Below are positions 1-14,514 of a DNA stretch of 64,000 nt, in pieces. The notes under the pieces are model-generated. The model saw only the letters and a list, made by a program, of their open reading frames with translations, did no database searches and was not told where the DNA came from. Source of the DNA: Ecdyonurus torrentis (Eukaryota > Arthropoda > Insecta > Ephemeroptera > Heptageniidae); the NCBI GenBank assembly GCA_949318235.1, contig OX439134.1, positions 18,902,556 through 18,966,555 on the forward strand. The letters are read 5' to 3'. Position 1 is the first letter of the stretch, and each line of letters starts with the position of its first letter. A program made the position numbers and the translations under genes.

Positions 1-199
1 ATTATGTTATTTTTATTATAATAAGATATATTATGTCATTTTATTTCTATCAAATTATAAAAAGACTTCTTTGCTTCATTACAAATTTGAAGTGAAAAAC
101 TAGTAATGGAAGGAAGTGAGCTTGTTTTCAGTAAGGATCTATAGCTTTCAGTAATATGTAATAATTAATAAAAATATATAAATCAAAAGGACCTCTCTC

Positions 200-284
200 C
201 TTTTCTTTTCTTTTCTTTTCTTTTCTTTTCTTTTCTTTTCTTTTCTTTTCTTTTCTTTTCTTTTCTTTTCTTTTCTTTTCTTTT
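200..284. repeat. (CTTTT)n microsatellite
   Basis: Perfect pentanucleotide run, about 17 units, 380 bp upstream of the helical-protein exon. The rest of 1-660 is AT-rich with AGCATAAAT-type repeat pieces and no supported gene. Confidence 0.95.
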
Positions 285-664
285 ATTTTCTTAAAGAAAA
301 GATGATAAAAATAAAATTCAATCATTAATAAGCATCAGATCGATTTTATTTGTTATTTATTGCTACGTAAACGGATAAAAATAAATAAGCAACATAATTA
401 TGCTAGCTCACTTACAGCATTAAAATTTGTGTAGTATAGATCATAATTTATGCTATACTGCATAATAGCTATATATGACATATTGCTCAAATTATTGTTA
501 AGTATTTTAGTAACTGTCAATGGTTTTCCATTTTAGCAATTTTTATGCTTATATAGTGACATAAACTCAAAATAAATTTGACAATTTAAACTTTCCATGT
601 ACAATATAACAATAATATTGTACAGTGTGAAAATACCTAAATAAAATTGTTATTAACATTTTAG

Positions 665-1969
665 ATCATGGGCACGGATTTACAAAATCTTCAGACGATT
701 ATCAACAACGCGGAGGCAGTGATTGTGTTTCAACTTTACCTGCAAGCTTACGCAGTGATTGCCCACCGTGACACCTTGAACATGACTCAAGGTCATCTGA
801 GCAATGACCTCTCACAGTTGACCTCTGACCGTGACCTCTTAGTAACCTCAATGGCTGAGATGATTGTTGGGTTCAATACAGCATTTGATTTGGCAGAGGG
901 AGAAGTAGTTAAATTTAACACTGAGATCAGAGGATTCATCGAGGGAATGGTAACTTTTTATACTTTGGTATTTTTGTATTTGTATTTGCGGTATGCTAGT
1001 TGTAGGTATGTATACACACTCGAGATCCTCTAAATGTACAAATCAAAGTAATACTACTTTCTTCAGAAAATGGTCAAAATGTCATCTTAAAGCCATAGAC
1101 CACATAAAACAACATGTGCTTTTTAATTAATAAACCCAAAATGGGATCTTCAAAACTATTGACAATTTTTACCAGAATGTTAATGTAGCCCAATGAGAGA
1201 ACGTGAAAATACTGTAAAGTATGCAATTTTTGTGACTGTTCATGTTTATGACATCAGAAACATGCAAAAATAATATGAAAATGCTGTGCAGGTTGCATAA
1301 ATCGAACATTCTGATCACTGCTACGGAGCTACAGTTGGGTTTTGAGACAAACTAAAGTTATTTATGTAAGTCTCATCAAATGTTTTGTGATGTAAATGCT
1401 TATGTTTTATTTTTCTGGTCTATTCCTTAAAGTAGCAGCAAAGTGGCCAAAATTATACTCTATATGAACACATGCAGCTCCAATCACTAATGAAACTGTA
1501 GTTCCGCGAGTGTAATGCTCTTCTAATTTAGCATGATATAAATGCTGAATTACGTAGTTTATTTTTTCTGTGTATATATGCTTCTTAAAAAAAAAAGAAC
1601 TATTTTAAATTTTACATTAGACTAATTTCATGATTTAAATGAAATTCTTACATGCTTAAATACATAATAATCTAATTTTAGTATAAAATAGATTAGTATT
1701 TTTGTGGGTATTTTATTTCCTAATAATATTTTTATTTTTTTCATGTACAGAGTGGACCAGAAGTTGATGATATTAAAAACTCGCTGGCTCTAATCAACGT
1801 GATCCTAAGTGATACTCGTAATGATCTGACGAGAGAGAAAGCTGCTATGGACACCTCAACCCAATCCTCTATTGATGCTCTGGACGTTGTTATTGCGCAG
1901 CTTCCTGCGCAGCTCAATGGAAAAGTCGCTGAATCGGAGGAATCCGTGGAATCAGTAGAAACAAATTGA
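665..1969 (+). CDS. Helical, Cys-free protein of unknown function (two exons seen, 5' side possibly incomplete)
   Basis: I do not recognise the family. Exon 665-949 follows an AG at 663-664 and ends in phase 0 at a GTAACT donor. Exon 1751-1969 follows TACAG and continues in phase 0 to TGA, giving 166 residues counted from the Met at 668. AATAAA signals at 1976-1986 directly follow the stop and support this strand. The product has no Cys or Trp and is rich in Leu, Asp, Glu, Ser and Thr with heptad-like spacing, so it is probably alpha-helical or coiled-coil. It ends in an acidic Glu/Ser/Val tail. No signal peptide is visible at Met 668, but the exon opens right at an acceptor, so an upstream exon, perhaps outside the window, is likely. 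A 123-residue open frame on the opposite strand over exon 2 is a shadow. Confidence 0.6.
1085..1405 (-). repeat. Interspersed repeat, inverted copy of 25540-25890
   Basis: Lies in the intron of the helical-protein gene and shares blocks such as AACAACATGTGCTTTTTAAT, CATTCTGGTAA (inverse), GTTTTGAGACAAAC and CATCAAATGTTTTGTGATG with the junction region between duplication units. Confidence 0.7.
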
Positions 1970-2215
1970 TAACCAAATAAAATAAATTCATGCATTATTT
2001 TATACTTTGCTGTATTTTTATTAATGATACGTTTTGTTTCATCTGTAAAATGGTTTAAAAAATGCTTCATATCGGTGGTGACGTAGAACCAAATCTGAGG
2101 TGTGCTAGACAAAAGCGCATGCAGGATCCCTAATTTAAAATACGCTTATTGGAACAAATATTTTTTTTTTCAATTTTTGAATATTCTATACTGCACCGAT
2201 TTGGGGAAAGTTTAA

Positions 2216-2525
2216 AGGCGTAGAACACCTTGAACAAAAAAGTTGTGTAATATCCTAACAAACTTGAAAATCAACGTTGATTTGGCCGGAGTCATTGATT
2301 TCTAATTTATTTTCCATTCACAAAATGCCACTGGCGGTCACTGACGTCACAGCTTGCTTGTTTTACGCGCGCGTAAACCGGGTGAGCTGTGACGTCAGTG
2401 ACCGCCAGTGGCATTTTGTGAATGGAAAATAAATTAGAAATCAATGACTTCGACCAAATCAACGTTGATTTTCAGGTTTGTTAGGATATTACACTGCTTT
2501 TTATTGTTCAAGGTGTTCTACGCCT
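2216..2525. mobile_element. TTAA-flanked foldback MITE, family F1
   Basis: Almost wholly palindromic 310-bp element with ends AGGCGTAGAACACCTTGAAC and flanking TTAA (2212-2215, 2526-2529). GTGACGTCA palindromes sit in the loop region. TTAA duplication suggests piggyBac-type mobilisation (inference). Confidence 0.85.
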
Positions 2526-3084
2526 TTAATATAATAATAATAATTTTGCTACATAATATAAAATAGTTATGTTGTGAAGTATAATTATTTACCATTAAAA
2601 CTCAAAACTTTTCTGTCATATGATATGACATAAATACGCAGCATAAATTACTTTTTTTAGGGGGGGGGGGGGGTCGAAACGTTAGATGAAGATTCATAAT
2701 TTTTCATTAAGTCATTGAGCTATTAAGCTCTAGGCCTCATTTATTATTATTATTTTCATGGCTTCGTCTACAGAATACAGTCAATAAAAACTGCTAACGT
2801 AGTTGCTTACTGACGAGATAACATAAAAAAAGGTCACTGAATAAAGAAAAAAACATTTTTTATTTTGTATAAACATTTATATTTACATCATTTTGCTTGC
2901 TTATGTTTTGTATTATTTTGCATTCTTGACACTTTTTTTATAAACTTAACGAGTTTTTAAATATTTTGTTTTACATCAACAAAAAGAAAAAAAAAAAGTT
3001 TAAAGTGTTAATGTTTATGACGTCACATATTTTTAAAAGGCTTACAACGGCCAACTTTAAAATAATGTACAGTATACACTGTAG

Positions 3085-3333
3085 TTGATTTGATTTGGCC
3101 GAAGTCATTAATTTCTAATTTATTTTCATTCACAAAATTCACTGGCGGTCACTGACGTCACAGCTCACCCGGTTTGCGCGCGCGTAAAACAAGCGAGCTA
3201 TGACGTCAGTGACTACCAGTGGCATTTTGTGAATGGAAAATAAATTAGAAAACAATGTTTCGGCCAAATCAACGTATATTTTCAGGTTTGTTAGGATATT
3301 ACACAACTTTTTTGTTCAAGGTGTTCTACGCCT
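3085..3333. mobile_element. MITE F1, left end truncated
   Basis: Same palindrome as at 2216 but starting within the left arm (GATTTGGCCGAAGTCATT) and ending GGTGTTCTACGCCT. Confidence 0.8.
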
Positions 3334-3423
3334 CGCTTTTAAGAATGTTTAAATTTATTTTAAATAGTTCGTTCATTGCAAGTGGTCCATTGAGTAGACT
3401 TTCTTGTTTACTTGAAGTAAAGC

Positions 3424-3605
3424 ATTATTCACATATGACACGTAAATTTAACGTGCGTCAACGTACGCACGTCGACGCGCGTTACAAGTTGTAAACAAAT
3501 GGAGCTGTTCACATGTAATTTTCAAAAACAACGCGAACAGCTAAATTTGTTTACATTGTTCCAGCTTTGTAACGCGCGTCAAATTTACTCGTCATATGAA
3601 TAATA
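3424..3605. mobile_element. Foldback MITE, family F3 (copy 1)
   Basis: Ends ATTATTCACATATGAC / GTCATATGAATAAT with arms holding CGCG-rich GACGCGCGT and a TGTAAACAAATGGAGCTGTT inner arm. Copies at about 24215-24408 and 28959-29158. Confidence 0.75.
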
Positions 3606-3625
3606 CTTGAATCTCGGTTGCTTGG

Positions 3626-3944
3626 TTACGTCGAACAAATATACCCCATTAAGTTTCCACAAGGGTTATTGTTCCACTTGCTGGTAGCAATGACACCAAA
3701 GCCGGCAGCAACACATCTCCTGTTTCCCAAGGTAATGGGTCCAGATGGCAAGACCCAGTTGGTCCAACTTACTGCTTGGTTGTATCCTTGCCACACAAAC
3801 TTTCCTTTCTCAACGAGATCATTCAGACCGATCCACATCGTATGGCGAGGACTGCCGGCTTCTGTAATATAATAAGATTGATTGACTGACTGACTGACTG
3901 ACAGACTGATTAATTGACTGACAGGCTGATTGACTGACTGATTA

Positions 3945-3975
<31 letters not shown>

Positions 3976-4002
3976 TTTGTTACAATCAGTAGCATAAATG
4001 CG

Positions 4003-4055
<53 letters not shown>

Positions 4056-5659
4056 TCATTTTTACCATTTTGTTTTCGTCTTGAAACTTATAATAAAACT
4101 TTTAATCTTATTTATTACGTTAATACAAATATTTATCATTTACCTCATTCTACAGTGTATTATTAAAATTGTAATAATAACACGAAGCTTGTTTTTTTTT
4201 CTGGTTCAAAGCTTTTTTCACACTCAAAGTACAAAAATTTGTGATTATAATTTGACTGTGATTAATATTTTTACCTTTCCATGCTTTCAAAAGTTGTTCG
4301 TTGCTCGATTGAGAGTCAACCGTGGCTAATTGTGTGTTGTATTTCTTGCATAACTCATCGGCATCTTTCCAAGTTTTCTGTAAAATATCGTAAAATAATT
4401 ATACCTTCGTAGTACTGATTGCATATATTAGACTATATTTGTACATTTTGTATGAAGTTATTTAAAAAAAAAAAAAAAAAAGAGTTTTTGACAACATTAT
4501 CAGAATTATTTCATGTAGTATTATTAATGGTATTTTTTATAAATAATGTGAAAGACTGAAAAAAAAATCAATGTTATTGAAAATTCAAAAAGAAGGTATT
4601 GTTAAGGTATTTCTATATAGATACTAATAGATAGGTAATCCAAAGAGAATATCGTTATTCAATTTTCTGTTGCCTTTAAATTTATTTTATCCTGGAAGTT
4701 ATATTTTGTTGCCCATTTGATCAATGTAATTTTGACCCGCAATACACGTCTCTAGCTGACCAGTACTTTTCAGCGGGAATCCTCTCTGGATTACATATAG
4801 GTTATCTACTTACATTAGGTATTGTCCTTAATCAGCTGATTTTTTTTCTTTAGTTATTACAAATTTTTATTTTTTTAATTAATTTTTAAAGTTGTGGTAT
4901 GACGTCACGGACTTAAACTTTTACATGCATACGTTAATGCACAAATTACCGACCGTGGCGTTATAAGAATAAATAGAATAGTAAATAAAGAATGTTTAAT
5001 AAACTCAAAACTTAGAAAAACAATCGATTCAGAACGATGCCTACTTTCAGAACAGAATATATATGCAAATAAACTTTCTCATTCTTGGAGTTATAAAGTA
5101 ATGTCTGCGGCATCACCCTATTCTGTGTTGATTTTCTCCATTATCTCACACCGGGCTAGCAAAATACAACGTAATAAACTATCATATGAGTAAAATATAA
5201 CGCAGCATGAAGTGCGATACATATTGTTATGTACATAAATTATTATATATTTTATTAACTAGTTCTTAAAGTATAGTAAGATATTACTGTATTTAAGCTT
5301 TACTTGTTAAAAAAAAATAGCGAAAAAAAAAACTTACCATTTGAAGAATTTTACTAAAGAAAAAAGTCTTGCCATCTACGGTCGCGTTGGTCGCAAGTTC
5401 AGCAGGAAATGTAGTCCCTATATAAAACAAAAACGTTTACTTTTATTAACACCTATAATGTTAGCTTTTTTATTACATAATATCCTGAAAATTGTGATAA
5501 TTTTGAAAGAAATTGATCAAAGAAACCAGTACTGGTCTTACCATAGTGGAGTCTCATAGTATTGTGAAATTCTTGCTCCATGCATTTTTTTTAATAAAGA
5601 CGATTATTTATTTATTTATTCATGTATTTATTTATATATTTAATTAATTATTTACTTAC

Positions 5660-5754
<95 letters not shown>

Positions 5755-6027
5755 TTTTATAGTCAAAAGAGTTGCTCAACAGGAGATCAAAAAAGGCAAA
5801 GCCCATACAAAATTTGACATCCAAAAATAGAAAAGAGTAAGATATATAATATTATGCAAAGATATAAACTAGATACTAGTTTAAACCTTAGATGAAGACA
5901 AATTTCTGACACTATTCTCCAATTTAAAAAACAAAACAGGTCCATTAAATAGGTAAAAGTGTGACTTACCCTGTGCTGAAACAGCTGAGATAAATGCAAA
6001 GACAGAGAGATATACCAAAGGTGACAT
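3626..6027 (-). CDS. Secreted C-type lectin-like domain protein, 158 aa, 4 exons
   Basis: Coding exons on the minus strand: 6027-5970, 5417-5338, 4377-4275 and 3861-3626. All junctions are GT..AG and phases match, giving 158 residues. Residues 1-18 form a typical signal peptide ending VSA. The rest is one C-type lectin-like domain: Cys56 (DELC), the WIGL core at 90-93, the aromatic SWTNW at 112-116, Cys130, Cys148 and the terminal Cys156, a layout consistent with the two canonical disulfides (56-156 and 130-148). The sugar/Ca site is degenerate: the EPN/QPD position reads LPSGP and the WND motif reads WNN (143-145). Ca-dependent sugar binding is therefore doubtful; protein or lipid ligands, as in many CTLDs, are equally possible. 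A TATA-like GATATAAG lies about 55 bp upstream of the ATG. It is transcribed away from the eight-Cys genes that follow. Confidence 0.9.
3873..4055. repeat. (TGAC/TGAT)n tract in lectin intron 3
   Basis: Imperfect tetranucleotide repeats of GACT and GATT beginning about 12 bp from the acceptor of the last exon. Confidence 0.9.
5605..5757. repeat. (TTTA)n microsatellite in lectin intron 1
   Basis: About 38 units, slightly imperfect at the left. Confidence 0.95.
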
Positions 6028-6556
6028 TATATTGTCAATTAGTTATCACATCCACCAAAGTGCGCTATATTTCTCGGTGTCTTATATCAACTTTTGCTGT
6101 ACGTGACTTTTCTATCAACACACTCCTCAGCACAATTATTTTATGCTGAATCTGTTGTTTTGACTAATTAAATACAACATATCCTTGACCCATATGTTAT
6201 GTTAACATTGTAGAAAATCTTCGCCGACAAAAAATAAACACGTAATAAATAAGCTATATAGTTTTTTTTTTTTTTTGCTTGCCATATTGTGTTATCGTGC
6301 TATACACCAATCCCAGTCCCAGTCAAGACATTGTCTTATCGACAGGTAAGGACTTTCCAATTAATGGAAAAGCACACACCTTTGATTGAGGTGCTACATA
6401 TAAACTGTATAATTACATAATAATTACTGTACTAAATAATTGTACAATAACGGGCAAATAGAAATAAATCTACTGATAATAAAAATATATCGTAATCTGA
6501 AACTTTGGGGAAATATACTTTTGCTTTATACTTAATACTTAATAATATATATTTGA

Positions 6557-6868
6557 ATGCGTAGAACACCTTGAACAAAAAAAACTTGTCTAACATCCTG
6601 ACATACTTGAATATCAGCGTTGATTTGACCGGAGGCGTTGATTTCTAAATTATTTTCCATTCACGAAATGGCAGTTGCGGGTTAATGACGTCACAGTTTA
6701 CTTGTTTTTGCGCGTGGGACAGTGAGCTGTGACGTCACAAACCTGCATCTACCATTTCTTGAATGTAAAATAATTAGAAATCAATGACTCCAGCCAAATC
6801 CACGTTGATATTTAGGTATGTTAGGATATTATTGATAAGTTTTTTTGTTCAAGGTGTTCTATACGCCT
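6557..6868. mobile_element. MITE F1, diverged copy upstream of the lectin gene
   Basis: Ends GCGTAGAACACCTTGAAC...GTTCAAGGTGTTCT with the same internal arms; TTAA flanks are degraded. Confidence 0.8.
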
Positions 6869-7484
6869 TTATGTTGCTGAAAATGAGCTAGCATAATTAT
6901 TACAAATTTATTTTTCTCCTTGAAAGATTTCTCTATTTTAATTATAAATTATTATGTAAATGAATCCTCAAATTGCAACAGGAACAGGTAATTACATTTT
7001 AGCCTGGAATTAGTATTGATATACTAACGTCGCCTTATTTAGGTAAGACACAATTTTATTGCATTTATTACATTAGGTATTATTGGTAGTATATCACTAC
7101 TTGTTCCAGGCTAACTATTGCAATTTACAAGATATTATGTAACTGCCATTAATATTTATTAGCTTATTTATTTTTAAAAGAATAATCAAAATATGACAAT
7201 AGAAAATTTAAAATGTATGAGCATTATTTTTATTTCTTTTTTGCATAATTAAATTGTATTTTATATTATTGAGTAAAATCTCACCACTAAATTAATTAAT
7301 AACAATAACTTTCGTTTGGTTAGTGATTGTACTTTTTATGTGATTATATAAATAATGTGACAGATTTTTGCAACGACATCTTAAACTTATCAGTCTAAAA
7401 ATATGCGATCAACTTGATACTTGAAGATAAAACATGGCGTAAAAAGATAAAATTATTTAGTTATTATTTAATCGTCTCTAAATA

Positions 7485-9464
<1,980 letters not shown>

Positions 9465-9652
9465 CCCTGAAATGAACTGACGTCATGCATTTAAAATTAA
9501 CAAAATGTAAATAATAATAATAATTCAAATGTTTATTATATATTTATATAATTTTTTCCTTCTTAATATTCCTTCCTTTTCTTTTTTTTTTTTTATCAAA
9601 ATAGCCTGAATTTTACGTGGTAACCCAGCACCTTTAAAGTATGTTTACATTA

Positions 9653-9883
9653 AGGTCCATATAATAAAGAGGTTGAGCGCAGCACAAAACTCGCGCAGTT
9701 GATTTTATTTTGTGATGGATGTACTTGATTCTAAGCCAATACGATGCCGTTCACCAGTTAGGTCACTGATAAGGTGAATAAAAATACACCTGGTGATATG
9801 ACATCTTTGGTGAATTCCTTTAAGCTGCGCGACCTTGGCCAAAACTTTTCCCGGAGCATCTAACCTCTTATATATATGGACCT
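9653..9883. mobile_element. TA-flanked short MITE
   Basis: Inverted ends AGGTCCATATAATAAAGAGG (imperfect) between TA dinucleotides at 9651-9652 and 9884-9885, just 3' of eight-Cys gene A. Confidence 0.65.
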
Positions 9884-10237
9884 TATATGTGTTACATAGG
9901 TAAATTTTGGGTCTAGTCAGCTTAAATTTCACAATTTCTTTAACTCTACTATCCTTAAAATTAAAATAATAATTATGCAATACAGGATTACAATTTTTGA
10001 AGGTTTTGCATGGAATTGTCAAATTCAACAATTGGTCTTTATTTCCAATATCCTTTACAATCGATAGTGTTGTTCGTAAACCCTGTTCTCTTGCACCAAA
10101 AAATGCGCATTTCATTTGATTAACCATAGATGATCGTCATTTTAGGAGCAGAGAACAGGGTTTACGAACAGCATTAATTGTAACCAGGGTCGTGAGCTCC
10201 TGTGTTATTGCCCTATATACAACTAAAAACAATCCCT

Positions 10238-10402
10238 TGTTGATGTAGTTCAAATTTTCACCGCAACAATCAACATGTAAAATGTAAGTGGCGCTGCGAT
10301 CTGTGTGTGAATATTAAAATCTACACCCAGATCGCAGCGCCACTTTTATACATAATTTTGTATTCTTGTATTGTTGCGGTAAAAATTTGAATTATATCAT
10401 TA
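10238..10402. mobile_element. Short foldback sequence
   Basis: Arms TTCAAATTTTCACCGCAACA and AGTGGCGCTGCGATCTG recur inverted at the right side; loop of about 20 bp. No clear target duplication. Confidence 0.6.
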
Positions 10403-10961
10403 AGAGATATGTTTTTTCAACAAGAGCTTCCAATCCTGTTTATATATCCGTGATTGCAACACAAAATTACATTTTGCTGAAAGTTATACATGGAATTGCC
10501 AACTTATTTACTATAGTTATAAATCTATACATTGATACTGTACTTATATTTTAGACATTTATGTACACCGCACGGAAATAAAAAACTTGTAAAATATAGA
10601 CTGAATTGCTAAACTAAGGTGTGCAAGCTATTCATTTCCTTTTGGTACAGTATACAGTGAATTTAACATGAACAAACAAAAATATGATGATATGAAGTAA
10701 TATAGAAAACAACAAAAATTTAATATAGGCAAAAGCACTTGTTTTCAGTATACAATAGAAATTCTTTCAAACATCACTATTACTAAAAATAAGCTAAATT
10801 GGGGAGGTGTACAGTACATCAATATCATCAATTCTTCTGCTATTATTATTGGGGTTAGGTGTAGGAGTGGGCCAGACATTATCGTCAGGCTTAAACCTCG
10901 CCTATTCAAAAATTTGTATTTTTTTTTCTCTATGCATTTTTTTGAATTAAGACGATTCTTT

Positions 10962-11105
<144 letters not shown>

Positions 11106-11195
11106 TTATATTTTGTACAAGAGTCGCAAGAGCATAACTTTAGAGTGCAATACAATTTGAGATTTACATATTATTTTTCCGTGCAAAGACTAGTA

Positions 11196-11502
11196 TAGGG
11201 TGGTTTCATTCATGTTAAAGTCGACGTCATAAGTGAGTACTAAATATCATTGGCCGGTATAGGAAAATGGCACATTTTGCCAGTTTAAAAATACTTCGCA
11301 ATATTTTTGAGAGCATTGATGCTGTTGACAGGTTGAATTAGTACCTCAATTATGCAAGAAAAATAATAATGACCAAAAAAGAGCTATATATGACCAAATA
11401 AAATAGCCAAAAACTATGTTTGTCCTATGCTGAGCAATGTTATTCATTGCTCAAGAAGAGCATCAAAAAGCATTCAGAATGACGTCATGCATACACACCC
11501 TA
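11196..11502. mobile_element. TA-flanked MITE, TAGGGTG family (copy 1)
   Basis: Ends TAGGGTG/CACCCTA inside TA; internal blocks TTCATGTTAAAGTCGACG, AATATTTTTGAGAGCATTGA and TTTGTCCTATGCTGAG match 56217-56528 collinearly. Confidence 0.7.
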
Positions 11503-11748
11503 TATACCTATACTCTAAGAAATAGCATGTATATTCACGCGAGAGTAAAATGTAGACTTTTTATTTTTAAATAATTATTTTGTTTTTCTTGTATTTTACA
11601 TAACAACAAAACACTCAAAAAGACTTATCAAAACTATATAAAAAATGATAAGGTGCAAGATACGATTTAATTTGTTTAAATTTAAGATTATTACGATAAT
11701 GTCATGTAGCTCCAATTATTGTAAAGCAAAAACCATTGAAGATTCAAG

Positions 11749-12764
11749 ATGGTATCTGCAACAACTATACTTGTCTTGGTAAGTTTATTAATATTATTTA
11801 ATTATTAATTGATATTTTGAACAGTTTATGCTATAAGGTTGAAAAATCTTGTTAATTGCAGGCAATCTAAAGCCCTTGTCAACTTACTTTTTTATCATTT
11901 AGAATACTAGATTGATAATTACCATACCTTATTATCCATGATATAGACACCAACACGTTGATTTTGTATTTATTTTCATTTTGACTGTTGTATCACGTAT
12001 CTGACGTCACAATATATCACCGCCAATCACAGTCACCGCTCTGGTCACGTGATAAATTTAAGCCTCTCGCTCAAGTTCTTTACCCCTATCATGGCCCCAT
12101 CTATACATTGTGACGTCAGATACGTGATATAACAGTCAAAATGAAAATAAAATACAAAATCAACGTGTTGGTGTCTAATTCATGGATAATAAGGTATGTT
12201 AATTATCAATCTAGTATTTTAAATGATAAAAAAGTAAGTTGACTAGGGCTTTAAAACTGCTTTTAAAATCATGCAATAAATATGCTGTCTCAATATTAAG
12301 TGATAAAACATAATATAAATTAAAGTCTGGTTAATTTTTGTAAAAATATATATTATGTAATATATTATATTTATGTGATAAATGTTCATAAATTTATAAG
12401 TTTTTTTTAAATGTTTTTATTTAATTGTTAATTAATTGTTCTTTTTTTTTATTATTGACCTCATCTCCACTTACATAAACTCTGTTGTTGTTTACCTCCC
12501 CCTCCATACATGATATAATCATGCCTCACTCATATAATATTATACTGTGACTTGTTTCAGAGCATGGCAGCCATGTTGGTGACTCCAGCACTAACCCAAG
12601 TATGCAATCCTGGTAACTACATGTGTGTCACTGGCCAAGACTATTGTTTTTGTGAGGGCTGCGACCAGGGTTTCTTCACATGTCCTGCGACCACCTTGTG
12701 TGACTATGATGGAGGAGCATATCAGTTCAACACACCGTGCAAACCTCTTGAAAATAAAATATAA
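11749..12764 (+). CDS. Eight-Cys secreted small protein B, 77 aa, 2 exons
   Basis: Exon 11749-11778 encodes MVSATTILVL and ends at GTAAGT. Exon 12561-12764 follows TTTCAG in phase 0. The signal peptide ends near ...PALTQ; the mature part has C-x6-C-x6-C-x-C-x2-C-x6-C-x5-C-x12-C, the same pattern as gene A, and shares short motifs such as YMC, DYC/QYC and TPC/LPC. The tail is extended to LENKI, and the last codons (AAAATAAAATATAA) contain an AATAAA, so stop and candidate poly(A) signal overlap. The intron carries a foldback MITE (11869-12252). Same strand and exon layout as its neighbours, consistent with tandem duplication. Confidence 0.86.
11869..12252. mobile_element. Foldback MITE in intron of eight-Cys gene B
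   Basis: Arms starting AAAGCCCTTGTCAACTTAC and ending GTAAGTTGACTAGGGCTTT, continuing through AATCAACGTGTTGGTGTCTA; about 140-bp arms; ATCTGACGTCACA near the centre. Confidence 0.8.
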
Positions 12765-12803
12765 TATTTTTTGTAATTGAAATGTAGATTTTATTATTAT
12801 GTT

Positions 12804-12810
<7 letters not shown>

Positions 12811-12862
<52 letters not shown>
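12811..12862. repeat. (CT)n microsatellite 3' of gene B
   Basis: Perfect dinucleotide run 45 bp after the stop codon. The following 12863-14390 has poly(A) at 13911-13943 and repeats, no gene. Confidence 0.95.
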
Positions 12863-12863
<1 letters not shown>

Positions 12864-13139
12864 ACATAATTTTTATCCTTGTGCAGTTTTTGCTTGGCCA
12901 ATATATTATTGGCAGTACACAAAGTACGCCCGATGTTTATACAAATATTTACGCATAAAATATTTAGACACAGTACCTAACCTATGAAATGCTTTTGCTG
13001 TACCGAAATGAAATGAATAACTTCCAATTTTAGTATTGTAAATTTTTATTTCGCAGCTGTAACATACAGTACGTCAAAGCTCAAAGCAAGAGTGTATTTT
13101 CACTATAACTATTCAATATGATGAGTAAAAAAGATACAC

Positions 13140-13275
13140 GGGTACTCTTTAATTATTGTAGTATACTCTCTACCACATTTCACTATAGTAGACAGTACTC
13201 ATTCACTATGGTAGAGAGTAAACATATAATATTAAATGTTTAATCTATAGTACTGAATTTTGGATAACTTAGATG
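13140..13275 (-). repeat. Interspersed repeat R3, copy 1
   Basis: Inverse of 55925-56095: ACTCTCTACCAC, TTCACTATAGTAGACAGTAC and GGTAGAGAGTAAACAT are shared. Confidence 0.65.
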
Positions 13276-13907
13276 CCTTTTGTGCATTATAATTTGATGC
13301 TATACAAATATGAATGTTTAGTGACCATGCACGAAATGTTTAGTGAGTACCAAACTGTAAAATACTAGCCTCTATTTTTGTATGTTCTTACTTATTTAGT
13401 ATTATTAAAATTAATGTTGCTGATAACAACTTTTTTTCCTCTTCTTTATTTTCATTACTTACCGATTGTCATTCTAAATCTCGCTCAGTATATTTCTAAC
13501 ATTATTCTGATGGGGAAAAACGCACTAATATAAAAAGTTTAAATTTTTTTTATCATATTCATGTCTAATACTTAATTTTAACTCATATTCTGTTAGGACC
13601 AATATCAATATTTACCAGCTTCCTATAAAACCCTGCATAAAAAAAAACTTGTTTCAATGAGTCAATGACACCAAGAACCAGTTTTTTTTTCTTGCGTTTT
13701 GTTTTACATTAAAATAAATGTTACACGAATTTTTTACGTAAATTTAGCACTATATTCTATCAAACGCAACGGATTATAGTATTAATTATGTTACATTAAA
13801 AAAAATTGTTCTCTTTTTTGAATTAAAAAAAAAATGACAATCAAAGACTTGGGTCAAAGACTAGTGTTACAAAACTAGTTAGACTACATAGTGTATACCA
13901 GCATAAA

Positions 13908-13945
<38 letters not shown>

Positions 13946-14514
13946 GTTATGAACAGAAAAATCTAGAACTTAAAATAAATAAATGAATAAAAATATGAAA
14001 CTTTAACTTTTGAGCTTTTTAAAAAATATTTAGTAAAACAATAAAATTAAAAGTCAATAAAAGAAAAGTAAGCTTACATATAAAATCGTTTTTACAACAA
14101 ATAAATATTTTAAATACCTTCTCCTCCCCCCCCCCCCCACGCTATAATTTTTGCTATGCATGAAAAAAAAAGGCAATTTATGCTGCATTTATGTCATTAT
14201 AGAATAAATGGTGCTAAATAAAAACATCATTCAAATTTATGCTATATGTAACATAAATATTATGCAGTATAGCATAAATAATGCTGTGATGAACAAACTA
14301 TATGCTGAAAATGAACTAGCCTAGTTATTAAGTATTATTTATAAGTACTTACACTTATACCAAAGCATTTATAGACTATAAAGAATACATTATTAATGAG
14401 TGAGGAGTCAACATTAAAGCGCTGTTGCACCATACACAGTATTGGTGTAAATGTTTATCCTAAGCTCGTTCTGCAAAGTCAGACTTCCGGCGCAACTTTT
14501 GTGTCGATATGTTC

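Noticed and set aside
1741..2112. 123-codon frame on the minus strand
   Set aside because: The plus strand here has a phase-matched exon with acceptor, stop and poly(A) signals; the minus frame is its shadow.
9705..10127. 140-codon frame on the minus strand
   Set aside because: It overlaps a TA-flanked MITE and runs to a palindrome; no domain, splice context or composition support. It could be a transposon relic but I cannot show it.
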